Counted from the first letter of the stretch, positions 52,401 to 63,477 are shown. The stretch: DNA of 64,000 nucleotides from Portulaca oleracea (GCA_029582165.1 CM055892.1:7776754-7840753); one strand, 5' to 3'. The notes: a model not told the origin generated them from the letters alone. Numbers and translations are program-made.

Positions 52401-55400
52401 GGCAGGGTTTCTCCTTGCTCTCTTGCAAGTTGATAAGCAAACTTGGGAACTCAGTGCAATCTAGGTGAATATCTGACCTTTGGTAACCTTAGCCGCCATT
52501 TGCCCTTGTGATGTTTGGGGGAGATAATATTGCCAAAGGCAGCAACTCCATTGCAGTGCTACACTAGATGATTATTTCTTGGCCAATGATTTCCTGATAT
52601 GAATGAATCTGATTTAACCTTGTCAAACTGAGTGAAGCTAAAATACACTAGCACTATTGAATTGAACAGATTTTTGGTTCAATTTTCATAATATTGATGC
52701 TGTAATAGATTTTTTCTTTTGAAACTTTTATGATCTGTTTGTTTCATGTACTGGATTGTCCAATTTATTCCTCATAGTGGTGGAAGGCATGGTAATGGTG
52801 GCCCTAAAAAGTATTAAGTAGGACCTTAATGTGCCCGTCATTCTCACTGTTCAAGATGCAAAGTTCAATAAGTCTCGCAAAATATTCTTTGATGAGCTTC
52901 ATGGAAACTTAATACTTACAGTCTGGGCCATGGGTTGGCTATTTGGCTCTGATCAGCTATTGCATGAGTCTTTGTTATCCTATTGCTAAAGTGAGGTGCT
53001 TCCCCTTATTACCTGATGAACGTATGTCTGCATGGGGTAACTCGAAGTTCAAGACAGAGTTCAGTGCAATGATAATTTTGAAAATTTTTATTGTTAGTTT
53101 TATTTGTGAAGTTTGGTTGCTGAATATACCTTTATGGCTTGTACTACTAAATCTTTTCATGAAGTTCTTGAAATATTGTTGATTGATGATCTAATATTAT
53201 AACCTGTGTTGTGACTTGTGCCCACTTTCTTGGATCCTCAATGGCAAGTGCGAATTTTCTCTCACGTTTCCTCAGTGAGTACATTCTATAACTCCATCAG
53301 ACCTTACTGGGGCTGGGATGATTCACAGTAGAGCCTTTGTTGTCATCTTCATCGTGGATGTTGCTGCTGTTATGAGTATCTTGGGAACGTGATCTTGTTG
53401 TTTCGTGAATGTCTTTTGTGGATTCCTTTTCCCATCCAATGGGTGTTCATTATATGGTTCATATGTGTCAATGAATGCTTCAGATTGCAAATTATTTCTG
53501 CTGCATTCTGTAGTCCTTTATACAAACTGTATCATTGACATCAGTTTGATGTTCCATTTGTATTGACCCGTATTCACTTTTCAGGCTTTACATAAAACAA
53601 CCTCCATTGTATGGGGAGGAACCTGAATGGGCTGAATATAAAATTAAAGAAAGCAACATGTTCACTGTAGACAAGTACCAACAGGTATCTCTTTTGAACA
53701 TTACAACTTAGTAATCAGAGTGTTCTTAAGTCGTCGTCATTTTTGTTACTTGGTTTTGGTTATCAGCTCTTCTTTTGAACTGAAACCTTGTTAGTGTGCA
53801 GCTTGGTTTCTTCCCGAGTGAGAGGGCATTTGCTCTAAGGTATCAGACTGCTGGTATGTTAGAAACTGTGTTACGGCAGGGGGTGCTTGGGGAAAATGAC
53901 ATAGGTGAAGAATCACCCAGGTATGTTGTTTCCCCCTTTAGATGGTTCTTCCCTTTGCAGTGAGAGGAGGAAACTTTGTTTAGTAGGATTAGTCATAGCA
54001 TAATGAATCTTTTAAATAGTTGAGCTATCTTATTGAATTTTGTCAATTTTAAGCAACAATCTTTGCACAAATCTGATTGAATGGGTGAAAATAATGATTT
54101 TCTAACACTGGCTACCTTGATGAACCCTTCTTTTGTTTCTGGACTGACTCGGCACAAGGCTGCTTAATTCTTGGTCTCCCTCCTGTTGCCAATTGGAGGA
54201 TCTATTCTAGGTGGTGGTGTTTCTAATACCTTTTCTTTTTCACACGTTTAGCCAGTTAGCTACCATGTTCCTTTAATATCCATATGACCACAAACCACCT
54301 ATTGCATATGAAGCAGAAGAAGCTTTTTCTTAGTTAACCAAGGTAATGAACTTTGAACATGGTATCCCATTCAAGGGCAATGGCAATATTGAGAAGGATT
54401 TCTTGTATAGTTCTCCCTCTGTGTGTGTGTGCGTGGCTCTCTCTCTCTCTCCCTCTCTCCCCCTCTTTTTCTTTTTGCATATATGGGAAGGCTTACTGTG
54501 GCTAGGTGAATGATGCAATTAGCGATTAATTTGCTTGCTTTTCTCTATGAAGGGTGAGGCTATGTACGTTGAGATCCTTACTGGCTTAATTTGCTTTGCT
54601 TTTTGAAGTGCGTGGTTTACATTATCTTACCTTCTGCATAGCTACATGATGAACTTTTTTCCTTGCATAGAAATTTGAAGGTTCCCTCTTCTTGGCCATC
54701 TATTGTATGTGAGACTTGCCTTTATTCAATGAAGAAGGATATGCGAGCAAGAGCATTTCATATCATGGATCCAAGGGGAGTACTCGAAATGCTTATCCTA
54801 TTTCTTGAAGAAAGAGGTAGCAGTTTTGATGTCCCCCCTTCATTGGAGGACTCAGAGGTACCATTCATGAGTAGCTCTTTTGGAGATTGTTTCTTCAACT
54901 CTATCACAATGCTGCTGCATTTAACTTGAGCAAATTATTCTTGGTTCCGACAGCTTGGCACAAATAGGCTAGAGCCATTCCTTGGTCGATGGAAGGGCCG
55001 ATCAATTACTAAGCGTAGTGGAGTTTATGGCGCGACATTAACCGAACAAGTTACAGAAGCTTCACTGGAAATTGATGAAAAGGGTCAATTGCTACAGGTT
55101 TGAGGCTCTTTCCTTAACATATTTTTATTAATTACGTGTCGTGGAAACTAGTGAATTTTGAAATGAGTTTGTCTCATGTTCATAGAAATTCTTAGTGGAG
55201 GTATATTCTGTTTAATCTTGTTTTCTTTGTGGGCTATCTCTTATAATCATAAGATCATTTTTACAGTGACAAATAACTTGTTTTTATGAGCAACATTTAG
55301 GACATAACTACAACAAAGAAAGGAGGGGACATTACGACCAACGTTCAGTGGACAGGCACAATGCATGACAACCTAATTACATTTGACAAAGGGTTCCAAC

Positions 55401-55591
55401 TAACCCTATTGCCTGGAGGCATGTACATGGGTTGCCCATGCGACATAGCTAAGTGTGTGGCAGAGTCCAAGTCCTTCCATCTCGAGTTTTGCTGGCTAGA
55501 ATCACCCCACGAAAGGCAAAGGCTTATTCGCACTTATGATGTCGAAGGTTTAGCTGTATCCTCGACCTACTTTTTGGAGAATAAGGCTTAA
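46485..55591 (+). CDS. DUF3598-family protein, probable plastid-targeted, 383 aa, 7 exons
   Basis: Exons: 46485-46700, 46821-46915, 53585-53684, 53802-53920, 54671-54857, 54954-55097 and 55301-55591. All junctions are GT..AG and in phase, giving 383 codons plus stop. Residues 1-40 are Ser/Pro/Phe-rich and almost free of acidic residues, as in a chloroplast transit peptide. The mature part has two barrel-like halves: FVHLNVGTWNGSFYQFDANG (about 59-78) and FLGRWKGRSITKRSGVYGAT (about 245-265). It ends LLPGGMYMGCPCDIA, HLEFCWLESPHERQRLIRTY and STYFLENKA. These match my knowledge of plant and cyanobacterial DUF3598 proteins (lipocalin-like fold), whose biochemical role is unknown. No disabling change was seen, so the gene looks functional despite the LTR element in intron 2. 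Confidence 0.85.
47292..48267 (+). repeat. Element C 5' LTR (976 bp)
   Basis: TATA box TATAAATA at 47673-47680, in the same direction as the host gene, so it could act as an intronic promoter. ATTCATTCAATTCATTCAAG repeats lie downstream of the TATA. Confidence 0.93.
48268..48284 (+). promoter_or_regulatory. Degenerate primer binding site of element C
   Basis: AATTTGCATCGAGCTAA stands where elements A and B have AATTTGGTATCAGAGCTAA (initiator tRNA-Met complement). Two substitutions and a 2-bp shortening disrupt the core. Confidence 0.7.
48580..49682 (+). pseudogene. Element C gag with CCHC zinc knuckle (frameshift and stop)
   Basis: Starts MASASSPTKSSPSSPENVEK with a coiled-coil-like MKQRIKYLNKQVAYYMRLQD. 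A frameshift near 48795 precedes the gag core (FKVEIPEFVGDLDPEVYLDW), and a TGA at 48939-48941 interrupts KL(*)KHASIWW. From 48969 the frame is open: WDKMKRKLQEKFLPSSYLRD, VEEYTKEFEHLLWRCDL and the zinc knuckle CFRCQGLGHYASEC (CX2CX4HX4C). The core domain present here is deleted in A and B. Gag builds the virus-like particle; this copy would not make a full protein. Confidence 0.88.
49676..50176 (+). CDS. Element C aspartic protease domain
   Basis: A 166-codon frame, shifted relative to gag. LIIDGGSCTNAASTTMVKKL carries the active-site loop (DGGS, a form common in plant gypsy proteases in place of DTGA). Flap-like and C-terminal blocks follow: DSLWCDIVPMDTCHVLLGRPWLYD. It would process gag. 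Sequence after 50176 (to 50500) is open in another frame but has no domain, and pol is missing. Confidence 0.85.
   Translation: MVERALNITNVPKDQLQREAIFRSLYHPRRVCSLIIDGGSCTNAASTTMVKKLQMEISPHPTPYAIQWLSSQGIRVDQRVLVSLSIGKNYQDSLWCDIVPMDTCHVLLGRPWLYDRHVIHDGRANTYTLTINQKRITLAPLDPPSRQKEEKRHIVSIMKMEYQGHA
50591..51567 (+). repeat. Element C 3' LTR (977 bp)
   Basis: TATA box at 50971-50978. It differs from the 5' LTR by a handful of substitutions and small indels. Confidence 0.93.
51573..53584 (+). other. Remainder of host intron 2
   Basis: T-rich intronic sequence with no domain-bearing frame and no recognised structured RNA. Confidence 0.6.
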
Positions 55592-55818
55592 TCCTTGGGT
55601 TCTCTTTTATGGTTCTATAGGTTCATGTTGTCTGTAAAACATGCCAAGTCTATCTATAAATATATTTAACAGATGAGGGTTCATGAGTATACTACAAAGG
55701 AGTCAGTTGAGCTTGAACTGTGAATTGTGATACCAGCTTCCTGTATAATGTATATTTGAATGGATTGCTTTAATACATGTTGATTATGTCAAGCGTTTAT
55801 CTCAATTCTTTATCATTT
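55592..55818 (+). other. 3' UTR and end of the DUF3598 gene
   Basis: T-rich stretch after the TAA at 55589-55591, with ATAAATATATTTAA at about 55655-55670 and TGTATAATGTATATTTGAATGG at about 55740 (cited in part) as possible polyadenylation elements. Confidence 0.45.
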
Positions 55819-56051
55819 CCCCGTTCTTTTATGCGCCTGACAGGTTGCGGGGCCACACCGCACCTTAATTTTTCATATTCCACCACAACCCACCACAATT
55901 TATTTTTTCTAATTTAATTTATCGTTTTATGAAAAGTTAAAGTGTTCATATTCCACCACAACCCACCACAATCCACAACTTTCCCCAACCCACTACAATC
56001 CACTGCATTTCCTCCACATCGCACCGCAGCCAACTGTGTAAAAGAACGGGG
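55819..56051. mobile_element. Small TIR element (233 bp), CCCCGTTCTTTTA ends
   Basis: Perfect 13-bp terminal inverted repeats: CCCCGTTCTTTTA at 55819 and TAAAAGAACGGGG ending at 56051. The interior repeats CCACCACAACCCACCACAA. The flanks (..ATTT and TTAG..) do not give a convincing TSD, so the superfamily is open. Confidence 0.7.
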
Positions 56052-57772
56052 TTAGTCTCCGACAAGTATACATCTGAATATGTTGTGATGGATGATGACT
56101 TTGCAAAAATGTACTGGTGTTGATTATTTCTTGTGGTGGATGATGGTATGGTATGGTATGGTCAAGTGTAGACCTTAAAGCGACCTTTATCTGATCACCT
56201 GAGTTAATTAATTAAATAAGGAATTGACATTTAAGCTCATGCTTTTGCATTCCGCAGGTGCATTGAAGTGTGTTTTCTATGAGATTAGTTAGTTGAAATA
56301 CATTCTCAAAGTAAGCTGGCAAAATTTTATCCGACCCAAAAAATTTAAATTGTTTGATCCTGAAAAATTTGTGTCTGGACATAGATTTTTTGTTCGAATT
56401 TTGATATTTACTAAATTAACTGAATATTCGGACATAATATTTCTTTTTTTTCTATTGTCCAAACCTGATTTCGACCTGAATTTAGCTCCGTTCAAATTAT
56501 CCGACCCGAATAAAAATCGGTCTGGAAATTATTTCTCGTCCAAATTTTGACATTGACAGATTTGACCGACTCGAATTTACCCAAACCCAAATTTTTGTGA
56601 GCGCTATCTCGAAGCAGAGTATATTTTGACCCGAGTTAAGGTCTAATTATTTAAGAATTCACCTGACATTGAAATTTGATTCTGTTGCTGGTTAATGCTA
56701 AAGAACAAACGAAAGCGAGGTTGAATATACCCAAATTGGCACAAGCCAATCTAATAAATTAGTCCCTCCTGAAACCATATCAGGTACTTTACATCAGATT
56801 TGATTACAATAACCCATTTGCTTGGAGATCCTATTTGAGCACACATCTGGAATTTGTTGTTCATCTTTTTGGCTGACGATTTAGTCAACTATTTATTTCT
56901 TTATTCATTGTCAATAATGTGAGAAAGTCCATTTATTATTAAATATTCTTCTCCTTATATATATATTTTTAAAAATAACTAAGAGGAGAGGTGTCTCTTG
57001 GGTATGTGAGAGGGATAGAGGGGTTAATCAATAATACATAATTAGCAGGTTGAGTATTAATTTGATTTGTTGACTTTAACCAATAACATTCAATTGGGGG
57101 GTATATCCCCGGTATCTTCCAAAAGTTCACTCTAGCTCGTCCAGTAGTAATAGTCTTCTCCACATTTTATTTATTTATTTATTATTATTTATGTTATCTA
57201 AGTCCCTTATCAGAGCAATACACTATGCAAGTGGATAATAATTAGTAGTTTTTTGTTGTTTTCAGGATTAATCAGATTTTCATGCATGACTTATTAATGG
57301 GTTGACTGATGATTTGGATGCAAAAACAGCCAACAAATTTTAAGTTTGGACCACATTAAAAGTTGGCTGGCTAAGCATAAGTAGGCCTCCATCATGCACC
57401 ATTTTCAGTTTCTTTTCTTTTCTCTTTTTTTTTTTGGCCCCCTTGGTGGGATTGCATGCACGTCTTTGTAATTTAGCTTTTCAACTATTGATCCCATTTC
57501 GCATGGCGCATCCGACACGTAAAATTCCTACTCTGCGTACCTTCAAAAGTACTTAACATTATTCAGTTGATTTGGATTCCTACATATTCGTAAATAAAAT
57601 TTCTAACCGAGTGTTCTACATGAAAAAAAAAACACCATGAATTTAGAAGTGCTCAATTTAATATAAATGAAAAGCAGTTGTCTATAATGCATATAATTAG
57701 TGGAGAATAAGACCAAAAATTAGTCGAAAACAATATGGAATTATTTCTCTTGCATTTTTTAAATTTATGTTA
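56052..57772. other. Intergenic DNA; possible old MITE remnants
   Basis: At about 56320-56610 the wording CCGACCCGAATAAAAATCGG and CCGACTCGAATTTACCCAAACCC resembles hAT-MITE interiors, but no borders were found. Otherwise AT-rich without supported genes. Confidence 0.45.
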
Positions 57773-58074
57773 TGAAGAAAAATAATTAGAAGAAAGAGAT
57801 ATTGGAGAAAATAAATTACACTCTAATTTCTTGTCATTGAAAAGATGTGAAAGAAATCCTATTTACACATTGACGGTGAGCGTTAATATGCAAAAAGAAA
57901 CTCCAAGTAAAACACATTTAAAGACTTAGATTCCTATTAGAAAAAGGACTCCTACCACAAAAAGCACTCTAATACGATAAAAAGAAGACTCATAGTAAAA
58001 CACATTCAATGACTTAGATTCCTATTGTAATTAGAAAAAAAGACTCATAGTATAACACAAAAAGGACTCTAATA
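57773..58074 (-). repeat. Copia element 3' LTR
   Basis: Starts TGAAGAAAAATAATTAG and ends GACTCTAATA on the plus strand. The adjacent polypurine tract is CAACTTGAGGTGGAG (minus strand, 58075-58089). Confidence 0.85.
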
Positions 58075-58081
58075 CTCCACC

Positions 58082-59008
58082 TCAAGTTGGAGCATGAGGG
58101 TTGACAATACCCAACTTGGACATCAAATACTGAAACTGGTCTCTGCCAAGAGCTTTTGTGAAAATCTTTGCAGGTTGCTGCTTAGTGTTTATTTTGAATA
58201 GAAGAAGTTGTCTGTCTTCAACTTTCTCCCGTACAAAATGACAATCAATCTCTATATGCTTAGTTCGCTCATGATAGACTGGATTAGTAGCGATATGGAG
58301 GGCTGTTTGATTGTCACAAAATAATTTCATGGGTTGTGTGGGCGAAAAACCTAAGGCAGCCAAGAAAGATTTTAGCCAAATAAGCTCACAAGTAGCAACT
58401 GCCATTTACCTATATTTCGCTTCTACAGATGACCAAGATACAGTAGTCTGCTTTTTGGTCTTCCACGACATAGGGGCTCCTCCTAAAGTAATGAAGTACC
58501 TTGTGAGAGATCTTCTTGTAGTTGGGCATACTCCCCAATCTGAGTCATAATAGACGACTAGTTGCATGTTTGATTCCTTTGGTAAAAGTATTCCTTGTCC
58601 AGGTGAACCTTTAATGGAGCGAACCACTCTATTTTCTGCTTCCATATGTTCTTCTTTTGGGTTCTGCATGAACTGAGAAAGGATATGAACTGAATATGTG
58701 ATGTCTGGCCTGGTTATAGTCAAATAAATCAATCTTCCTACAAGTCTTCTATATGAGGTTGGATCTTGTAGAGTCTTTCCTTGAGCAAGGGCAAGCTTAT
58801 GATTCTGCTACATAGGACAGGTCGCAGGTTTGGCACCTAGGAGTCCGGATTCATCCACTATGTCCAAAGCGTACTTACGTTGACAAAGAAAGAGACCTCA
58901 TTGTCCTCGGGCTACCTCAATACCCAAGAAATACTTTAGAGGCCAAGGTCCTTAATGCTAAAGCACTCATCCAAATAATTCTTGAACTTTTGGAATTCTT
59001 GAACATTA
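58082..59008 (-). pseudogene. Copia RT C-terminus and RNase H (in-frame stops)
   Basis: Minus-strand frame 58732-58406 holds IYLTITRPDITYSVHILSQF and YDSDWGVCPTTRRSLTRYF and ends ..SWSSVEAKYR before a stop at 58406. The same frame continues 58405-58082 with [32 protein letters not shown] (catalytic Asp), [18 protein letters not shown] and the final block [10 protein letters not shown]. Upstream to 59008, RT sequence (QRKYALDIVDESGLLG) has further stops. RNase H removes the RNA strand during cDNA synthesis. Confidence 0.85.
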
Positions 59009-59011
59009 TTA

Positions 59012-60029
59012 GGGCATGTTTGGAGAGAAAAAAGGAATGGGTTGGGAATGGAATTAGATATCTAGAGGGTTGGGAATGGAATTTGATTCCAAAATACAAA
59101 CTGTTTGGTGAGAAAAAGGAATGGAATCAAATAATAATAATAATATTAATAATAATAATAATAATAATATAACACTCTAATTAACCCAACCCTACCCCAA
59201 TTGTTCTGCGTCGCTTCTTCAATTGCTTCTTCTCCATTACTATGCTTCTCTTCTGCTCCATTGCTTCTTCCACCGATTTCACCCACAATTCCACAATCAC
59301 TGTTCGCCGCTTCTTCCACCGACCCCACCCTCAACACCCACAACCATCGACGACGACGCCCGTAATTCAAATTCGAAACCATGAAGCTCAAATCAGCTCT
59401 GTTGTCAAACACCTCCTTCTTCGATTCCGGTCGTCGCGACGGATTCAAGAACTCGGCGACCTCCGCCACCGCCTCAACCCGACCCGACTTCAAAACCCGG
59501 CAAATCGACGCCGAAACCCGAGGTTTTTCCTAAGGATCGCCATTAAATCCGACAAAACCTTCAAAAGCTTGACCAACCAGCCAGATCCGAATCATCCGAG
59601 CACACCACCTCGACGCGCAGATCTAGGAGGCGTCAGGACCTTAACACCCCGATTCTCCGACTGTGGCGAATCGAACGAGCTTCTCCAACGTGTCCCCGCA
59701 GTCGCCGCGGAGAAGGTGGATCGGACCAGGTGAATGAGGCGGTGGAGGTCGGGGAACAACACCTCCTGTTCTTTGTAACCAGAGGTCGGGGAAGGAGAAT
59801 TGGAGAAGAATGCAACAATTAATATTTGTTTTTTTTTTTTAAATAATAGAAAGGGATAGAGTTGATACCTCTCCTATTTGGGAGGGTTCTAATTCCTCCC
59901 ATTTGAGAGGAATAAGAAACCTGGGGGAATTATAATCCCATTCCAGTTTATGCTCACCAAACAAAAAAAAAAGGGATTAGAACCCATTCCATAACAATTC
60001 CATTCCTCTTTCACTCACCAAACAGACCC
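59012..60029. mobile_element. PIF/Harbinger-like non-autonomous element (1018 bp) inside copia RT
   Basis: Ends GGGCATGTTTGG..CCAAACAGACCC with long inverted subterminal stretches (GGAATGGAATT/AATTCCATTCC type). The 3-bp TSD TTA (59009-59011 and 60030-60032) is standard for PIF/Harbinger. The interior (59200-59800) is much less AT-rich, codes for no known domain, and contains an (AAT)n run at 59130-59169. Confidence 0.88.
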
Positions 60030-60032
60030 TTA

Positions 60033-60931
60033 GTAGCAAGAATAATGTCATCAACGCAAATAAGAAGGGCCATAAAAACTCCTACCTTTTGATACGTGAA
60101 TAAGGAATATTCGACATAGGATTTCACAAATCCGTACTCACAGAGCTTAGAGGACACCTTCACAAGCCATTGTCTAAGCGCTTGCTTTAATCCATAAAGT
60201 CACTTTCTTAGTCTGCAGATCACTTTATTTTGTTTAGAGGCTGTATAACCTGACGATAATTTCACGTACACCTCTACATCAAGATCACCATGTAAAAAGG
60301 CATTGTTCACATCTAATTAGTGTAGATCCCAACCTTTAGCGAAAGCAACAGAGAAAACACCGAACACTTGTCATCTTAGCAACCGGTGCAAAAGTTTCAC
60401 TATAATCAATACCTTCTTCCTATATATCTCCGCGAATGACCAGTCTAGCTTATATCTTTGGAAGGTTCCATCTGCATTGTATTTGACTAGATAGACCCAT
60501 TTACATCCAATCAGTTTCTTTCCTGTAGAAATATCAACAATATCTCAAGTACCAATTTTGTGTAAAGCTTGTACTTCTTCGGTCATAGCATCTCGCTACC
60601 TACTATCTTTAACAGCTTCATTGAAAAATCTTGGCTCATCGACCTTCATAATTCTTGTCAAATAATTTTTATGTGAAGGAGAAAAATTGGCATAACTCAC
60701 ATAATGATATAAAGGATAGGGCGTACCTGGGGATACCTTTTGGTGAGGCGAAGAATCCGAGATGGGGTCTGTAATACTGGCGTTGTAGCAGATGTAATCG
60801 TTCAGCTTGGTCGGCGGACGTCTGATCCCTTCAGATCGCCTAGTATCTGGGGCAATGAGCTGATGTTGTTGAGCTTGGTTTAGATTATTTTCTGCTAAAT
60901 CCAGTTGATGTTGTGAGGAAGAGGGTTGCAT
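60033..60931 (-). pseudogene. Copia RT N-terminal part
   Basis: Minus-strand 60931-60596 is the pre-RT linker (RRPPTKLNDYICY, HYVSYANFSPSHKNYLTRI) and the RT start (EPRFFNEAVKDSR). Beyond it, with stops, are KKLIGCKWVYLVKYNADG, LDVNNAFLHGDLDVEVYVKL, YGLKQALRQW and the catalytic-loop LLICVDDIILATK. The usual YVDD reads CVDD. The Harbinger-like element follows immediately. Confidence 0.85.
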
Positions 60932-61024
60932 GTTGTCAGCAGCCTGGTCTCCTTGATTTTCTTCTTGTTTGAGCCCAGATTCGAGTACAAATACAGAACC
61001 ACCTCCATCAAGTTGTTCATAACT

Positions 61025-61853
61025 TTATGAAATTCCTAGTGTATGCCCGTGTGGTACATCTCCCCCTAAATTCAATACTGGATCAACAAAAATTTTTCCA
61101 TTCTGATCCATTTGGCTAGTTGGTTTTTCTAATTGGGCCAAATCATTTTTGCATATTGGTGGGTTACCTACATCATCTTCAAAAAATTTGTTTTCACTCC
61201 AAATAGGCACCCTTGGATTTTTGTCTTGGTCTTGAGTGGGTGTCCCATTAAAAAGAAAAGTCTCTTCAAAGAATTTTACATCCCTACTTGTAAAGAATTC
61301 ATGATTCTCAAGATCATGTAAAGTCCAACCTTTTCTTTCAAAAGGGTATCCGACAAAAATACACTTGCGACTACAAGGGGCAAACTTGTCAGTTGTTCTA
61401 GTTTGAGCAGAACACAAGCATCCAAACACCTTAATGTGATCATAGTTGGGTTTTGCGCCAAATATCAACTCATACGGGGACTTCTCTTTCAGTAATTTTC
61501 TCGGTGTTCGGTTTATCAAGTAGGCCGTTGTTTTAACACATTCACCCCAAAAGTCTATTGGTAGGTTGGCTTAAAAACGCAGGGCTCGAGCAACATTTAA
61601 GATATGTCTATGTTTTCTTTAAACTCTACCATTTTACTGAGGTGTCTCTACAAAGCTAGTTTTGTGCAAAATCTCCCTTTCAGCATAAAATTCTTTCATG
61701 GTTCTTGACTTAAACTCTAAACCATTGTCACTTCTTAGTACCTTAATGCTTCTCCCGAATTGATTTTGCACCATTACTATAAAATTTTTAAGTGTTTTGC
61801 AGTTTCACTCTTTCTTGTCATCAAATAGACCCAAACACTTCTACTAAAATCAT
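61025..61853 (-). pseudogene. Copia integrase core and C-terminal part
   Basis: Frame 61519-61025 has MINRTPRKLLKEKSPYELIF, VFGCLCSAQTRT, KFAPCSRKCIFVGYPFERKG and the typical GYP..KG(W)..YDLE-like block. Sequence from 61853 to 61520 holds the rest of the core (SLRSDNG-like and TPQ(N)G-like wording), broken by stops. It is separated from the integrase N-terminus by the MITE at 61854-62420. Confidence 0.8.
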
Positions 61854-62420
61854 GGGTTTTTTGCTTTTTGGACCCCGAACTTTGGGGGTATTTATTTTCT
61901 GGACCCCCATATTTCAAAGTTTATATTTTGGACCCTATACTTTGTGGACCCAAAAAATGTGGCCCAAAATTATGTTTGACTCCGGCGATGACCTAATTGT
62001 TGCGTAAACTTCCCGATATGGCCTTTTATCATTTTTTCCTTCTTTTGACTGTTGTTTTGAAATTGATCAGACTTTGACGGCTAAGGGTGTGTAAAATTCA
62101 TGAGTAAAAAATAGAAGGTAAAAGTTAAATTTTGGTAACTTTCGGTAAATTTTAGTAACTTTTTTGGCAAATTTATGCTCATATGGGGGTTGGAAATCAT
62201 GCAAGAAGAGAAAGAAGAAGTTGCGGCTGGAAAATTTTCGAAAGAAAAAAAATTCGATAATGGCTTCGAAATATGAGGGTCCATATTGTTATCGGAGACA
62301 AAGTATAGGGTCCATATTGTTGTCGGAGACAAAGTATAGGGTCCAAAATATAAACTTTGAAATATGGGGGTCCAGAAAATAAATACTCTCAAAGTTCGGG
62401 GTCCAAAAAGCAAAAAACCC
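61854..62420. mobile_element. Mutator-like MITE, same family as 39446-40002
   Basis: Inverted ends GGGTTTTTTGCTTTTTGGAC..GTCCAAAAAGCAAAAAACCC; perfect 10-bp TSD CTAAAATCAT (61844-61853 and 62421-62430). The interior has a 32-bp tandem duplication around 62277-62340 (GGTCCATATTGTTATCGGAG start). No coding capacity. Confidence 0.92.
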
Positions 62421-62430
62421 CTAAAATCAT

Positions 62431-63113
62431 CCACAATAGCAAAAAAAATTATGTGCGCAACATGAGGCAAAAACTCCATATGGACCCCATATGTCAATGT
62501 GAATGATATCAAACAAGTCTTTAGCTTTACTTTCACTAGCTAACAACAAACGGGTTCCTAGTTTGTTTTGCCTTAAAACAAATTTCACAAGCATCATTAA
62601 TATGCATAGCTAAGCCGGTACCTTGTAAGGATTTATCGAGAAGATGTGATATTTCCTTTGAAGGATGCCCCAATCTTTGATGCCATAGTCTTCAAGTACG
62701 CATAACATTACATTTGGTACCTCCCTTATGGACTGATGGTCCTTGCAGAAGTAGACCCCGTCACACTGTTTGCCTGTACCAATTAGAATCCTCGAGGTGC
62801 GGTCTTGCACAGTAAAATAATTTTCATCAAATGTGACTATGCAATTTAAATTCTTACATAAATGATAAACAGAGATAAGGTTGCAATTTAGAGAGGGAAC
62901 AAAAAGTGTTTGATGCAACTGTAATTTGTTTGTCAGAGAAAATTTTCCCTGCTTGTCAGCAACCGTTTTCGCATCATTGAGTAAATCAACTACCACTAGT
63001 TGAATATTCTCAATATCTCTTAATATTGTTGCATCACTAGTCATGTGAGAAAAAGCGCCACTATCAATCAACCAATGAGGTCTTGAATTATTTCTTGGTC
63101 TCTCATCGTCCAT
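62431..63113 (-). pseudogene. Copia protease and integrase zinc domain
   Basis: Frame 63113-62610 starts MDDERPRNNSRPHWLIDSGA, with the protease active site DSGA, then LFVPSLNCNLISVYHLCKN. A frameshift near 62690 moves to the integrase N-terminus LWHQRLGHPS..CEICFKAKQTR (HHCC) and HIDIWGPYGVF (first catalytic Asp region). This is cut by the MITE. Protease follows the primer site with almost no space, showing that gag has been lost. Confidence 0.85.
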
Positions 63114-63160
63114 TGAATCCTGCCGTAAATAATCTTAGCCAGAACCGCTCCTTCAACCTG

Positions 63161-63172
63161 GCTCTGATACCA
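63161..63172 (-). promoter_or_regulatory. Copia primer binding site (initiator tRNA-Met)
   Basis: The minus strand reads TGGTATCAGAGC, directly abutting the 5' LTR. Confidence 0.88.
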
Positions 63173-63477
63173 GGAAGAAAAATAATTAGAAGAGAGATAT
63201 TGGAGAAAATAAATTACTCTCTGATTTCTTGTCACTGAAAAGATGTGAAAGAAATCCTATTTATATATTAGTGGTGAGCGTTAATACGGTAAAAAGAAGA
63301 CTCCTAGTAGAACACATTTAAAGACTTAGATTCCTATTAGAAAAAGGACTCCTACCACAAAAAGGACTCTAATACGATAAAAATGAAGATTCCTGGTAAA
63401 ACACATCCAAGAACTTAGATTTCTATTGTAATTAGAAAAAAAAGACTCCTAATGTAAACACAAAAATGACTCTAATA
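63173..63477 (-). repeat. Copia element 5' LTR
   Basis: Starts GGAAGAAAAATAATTAG (first base changed from T) and ends GACTCTAATA on the plus strand. A minus-strand TATA-like ATATAAATAGG lies at about 63260-63270. Confidence 0.85.

Larger units (their letters stand above)
46916..53584 (+). other. Giant intron 2 of the DUF3598 gene (6669 bp)
   Basis: Donor CAAAC|GTAATC, acceptor TTTTCAG|GC. It contains element C (4276 bp plus a 5-bp TSD), so the ancestral intron was about 2.4 kb. The remaining intron DNA (46916-47286 and 51573-53584) has no recognised gene or RNA. Confidence 0.85.
57773..63477 (-). mobile_element. Ty1/copia LTR retrotransposon without gag, carrying two DNA elements
   Basis: LTRs 57773-58074 and 63173-63477 (about 302-305 bp). 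Primer site TGGTATCAGAGC (minus strand, 63161-63172) abuts the 5' LTR. Pol order on the minus strand is protease, integrase, RT, RNase H, the copia order. Gag is absent: protease starts about 60 bp after the primer site. A Harbinger-like element (59012-60029) splits RT and a Mutator-like MITE (61854-62420) splits integrase. Stops and frameshifts abound. The expected 5-bp duplication (TGTTA against TACTA) is not convincing. Confidence 0.88.

Noticed and set aside
51573..53584. Additional exon or non-coding RNA in host intron 2
   Set aside because: Exons 2 and 3 join in phase into conserved sequence (..LIQT-LYIKQPP..), and no conserved frame or structured RNA was seen between them.
59242..59733. 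163-codon frame as a host gene
   Set aside because: It lies inside the Harbinger-like element, has no domain and no intron evidence. It is kept only as possible captured cargo.
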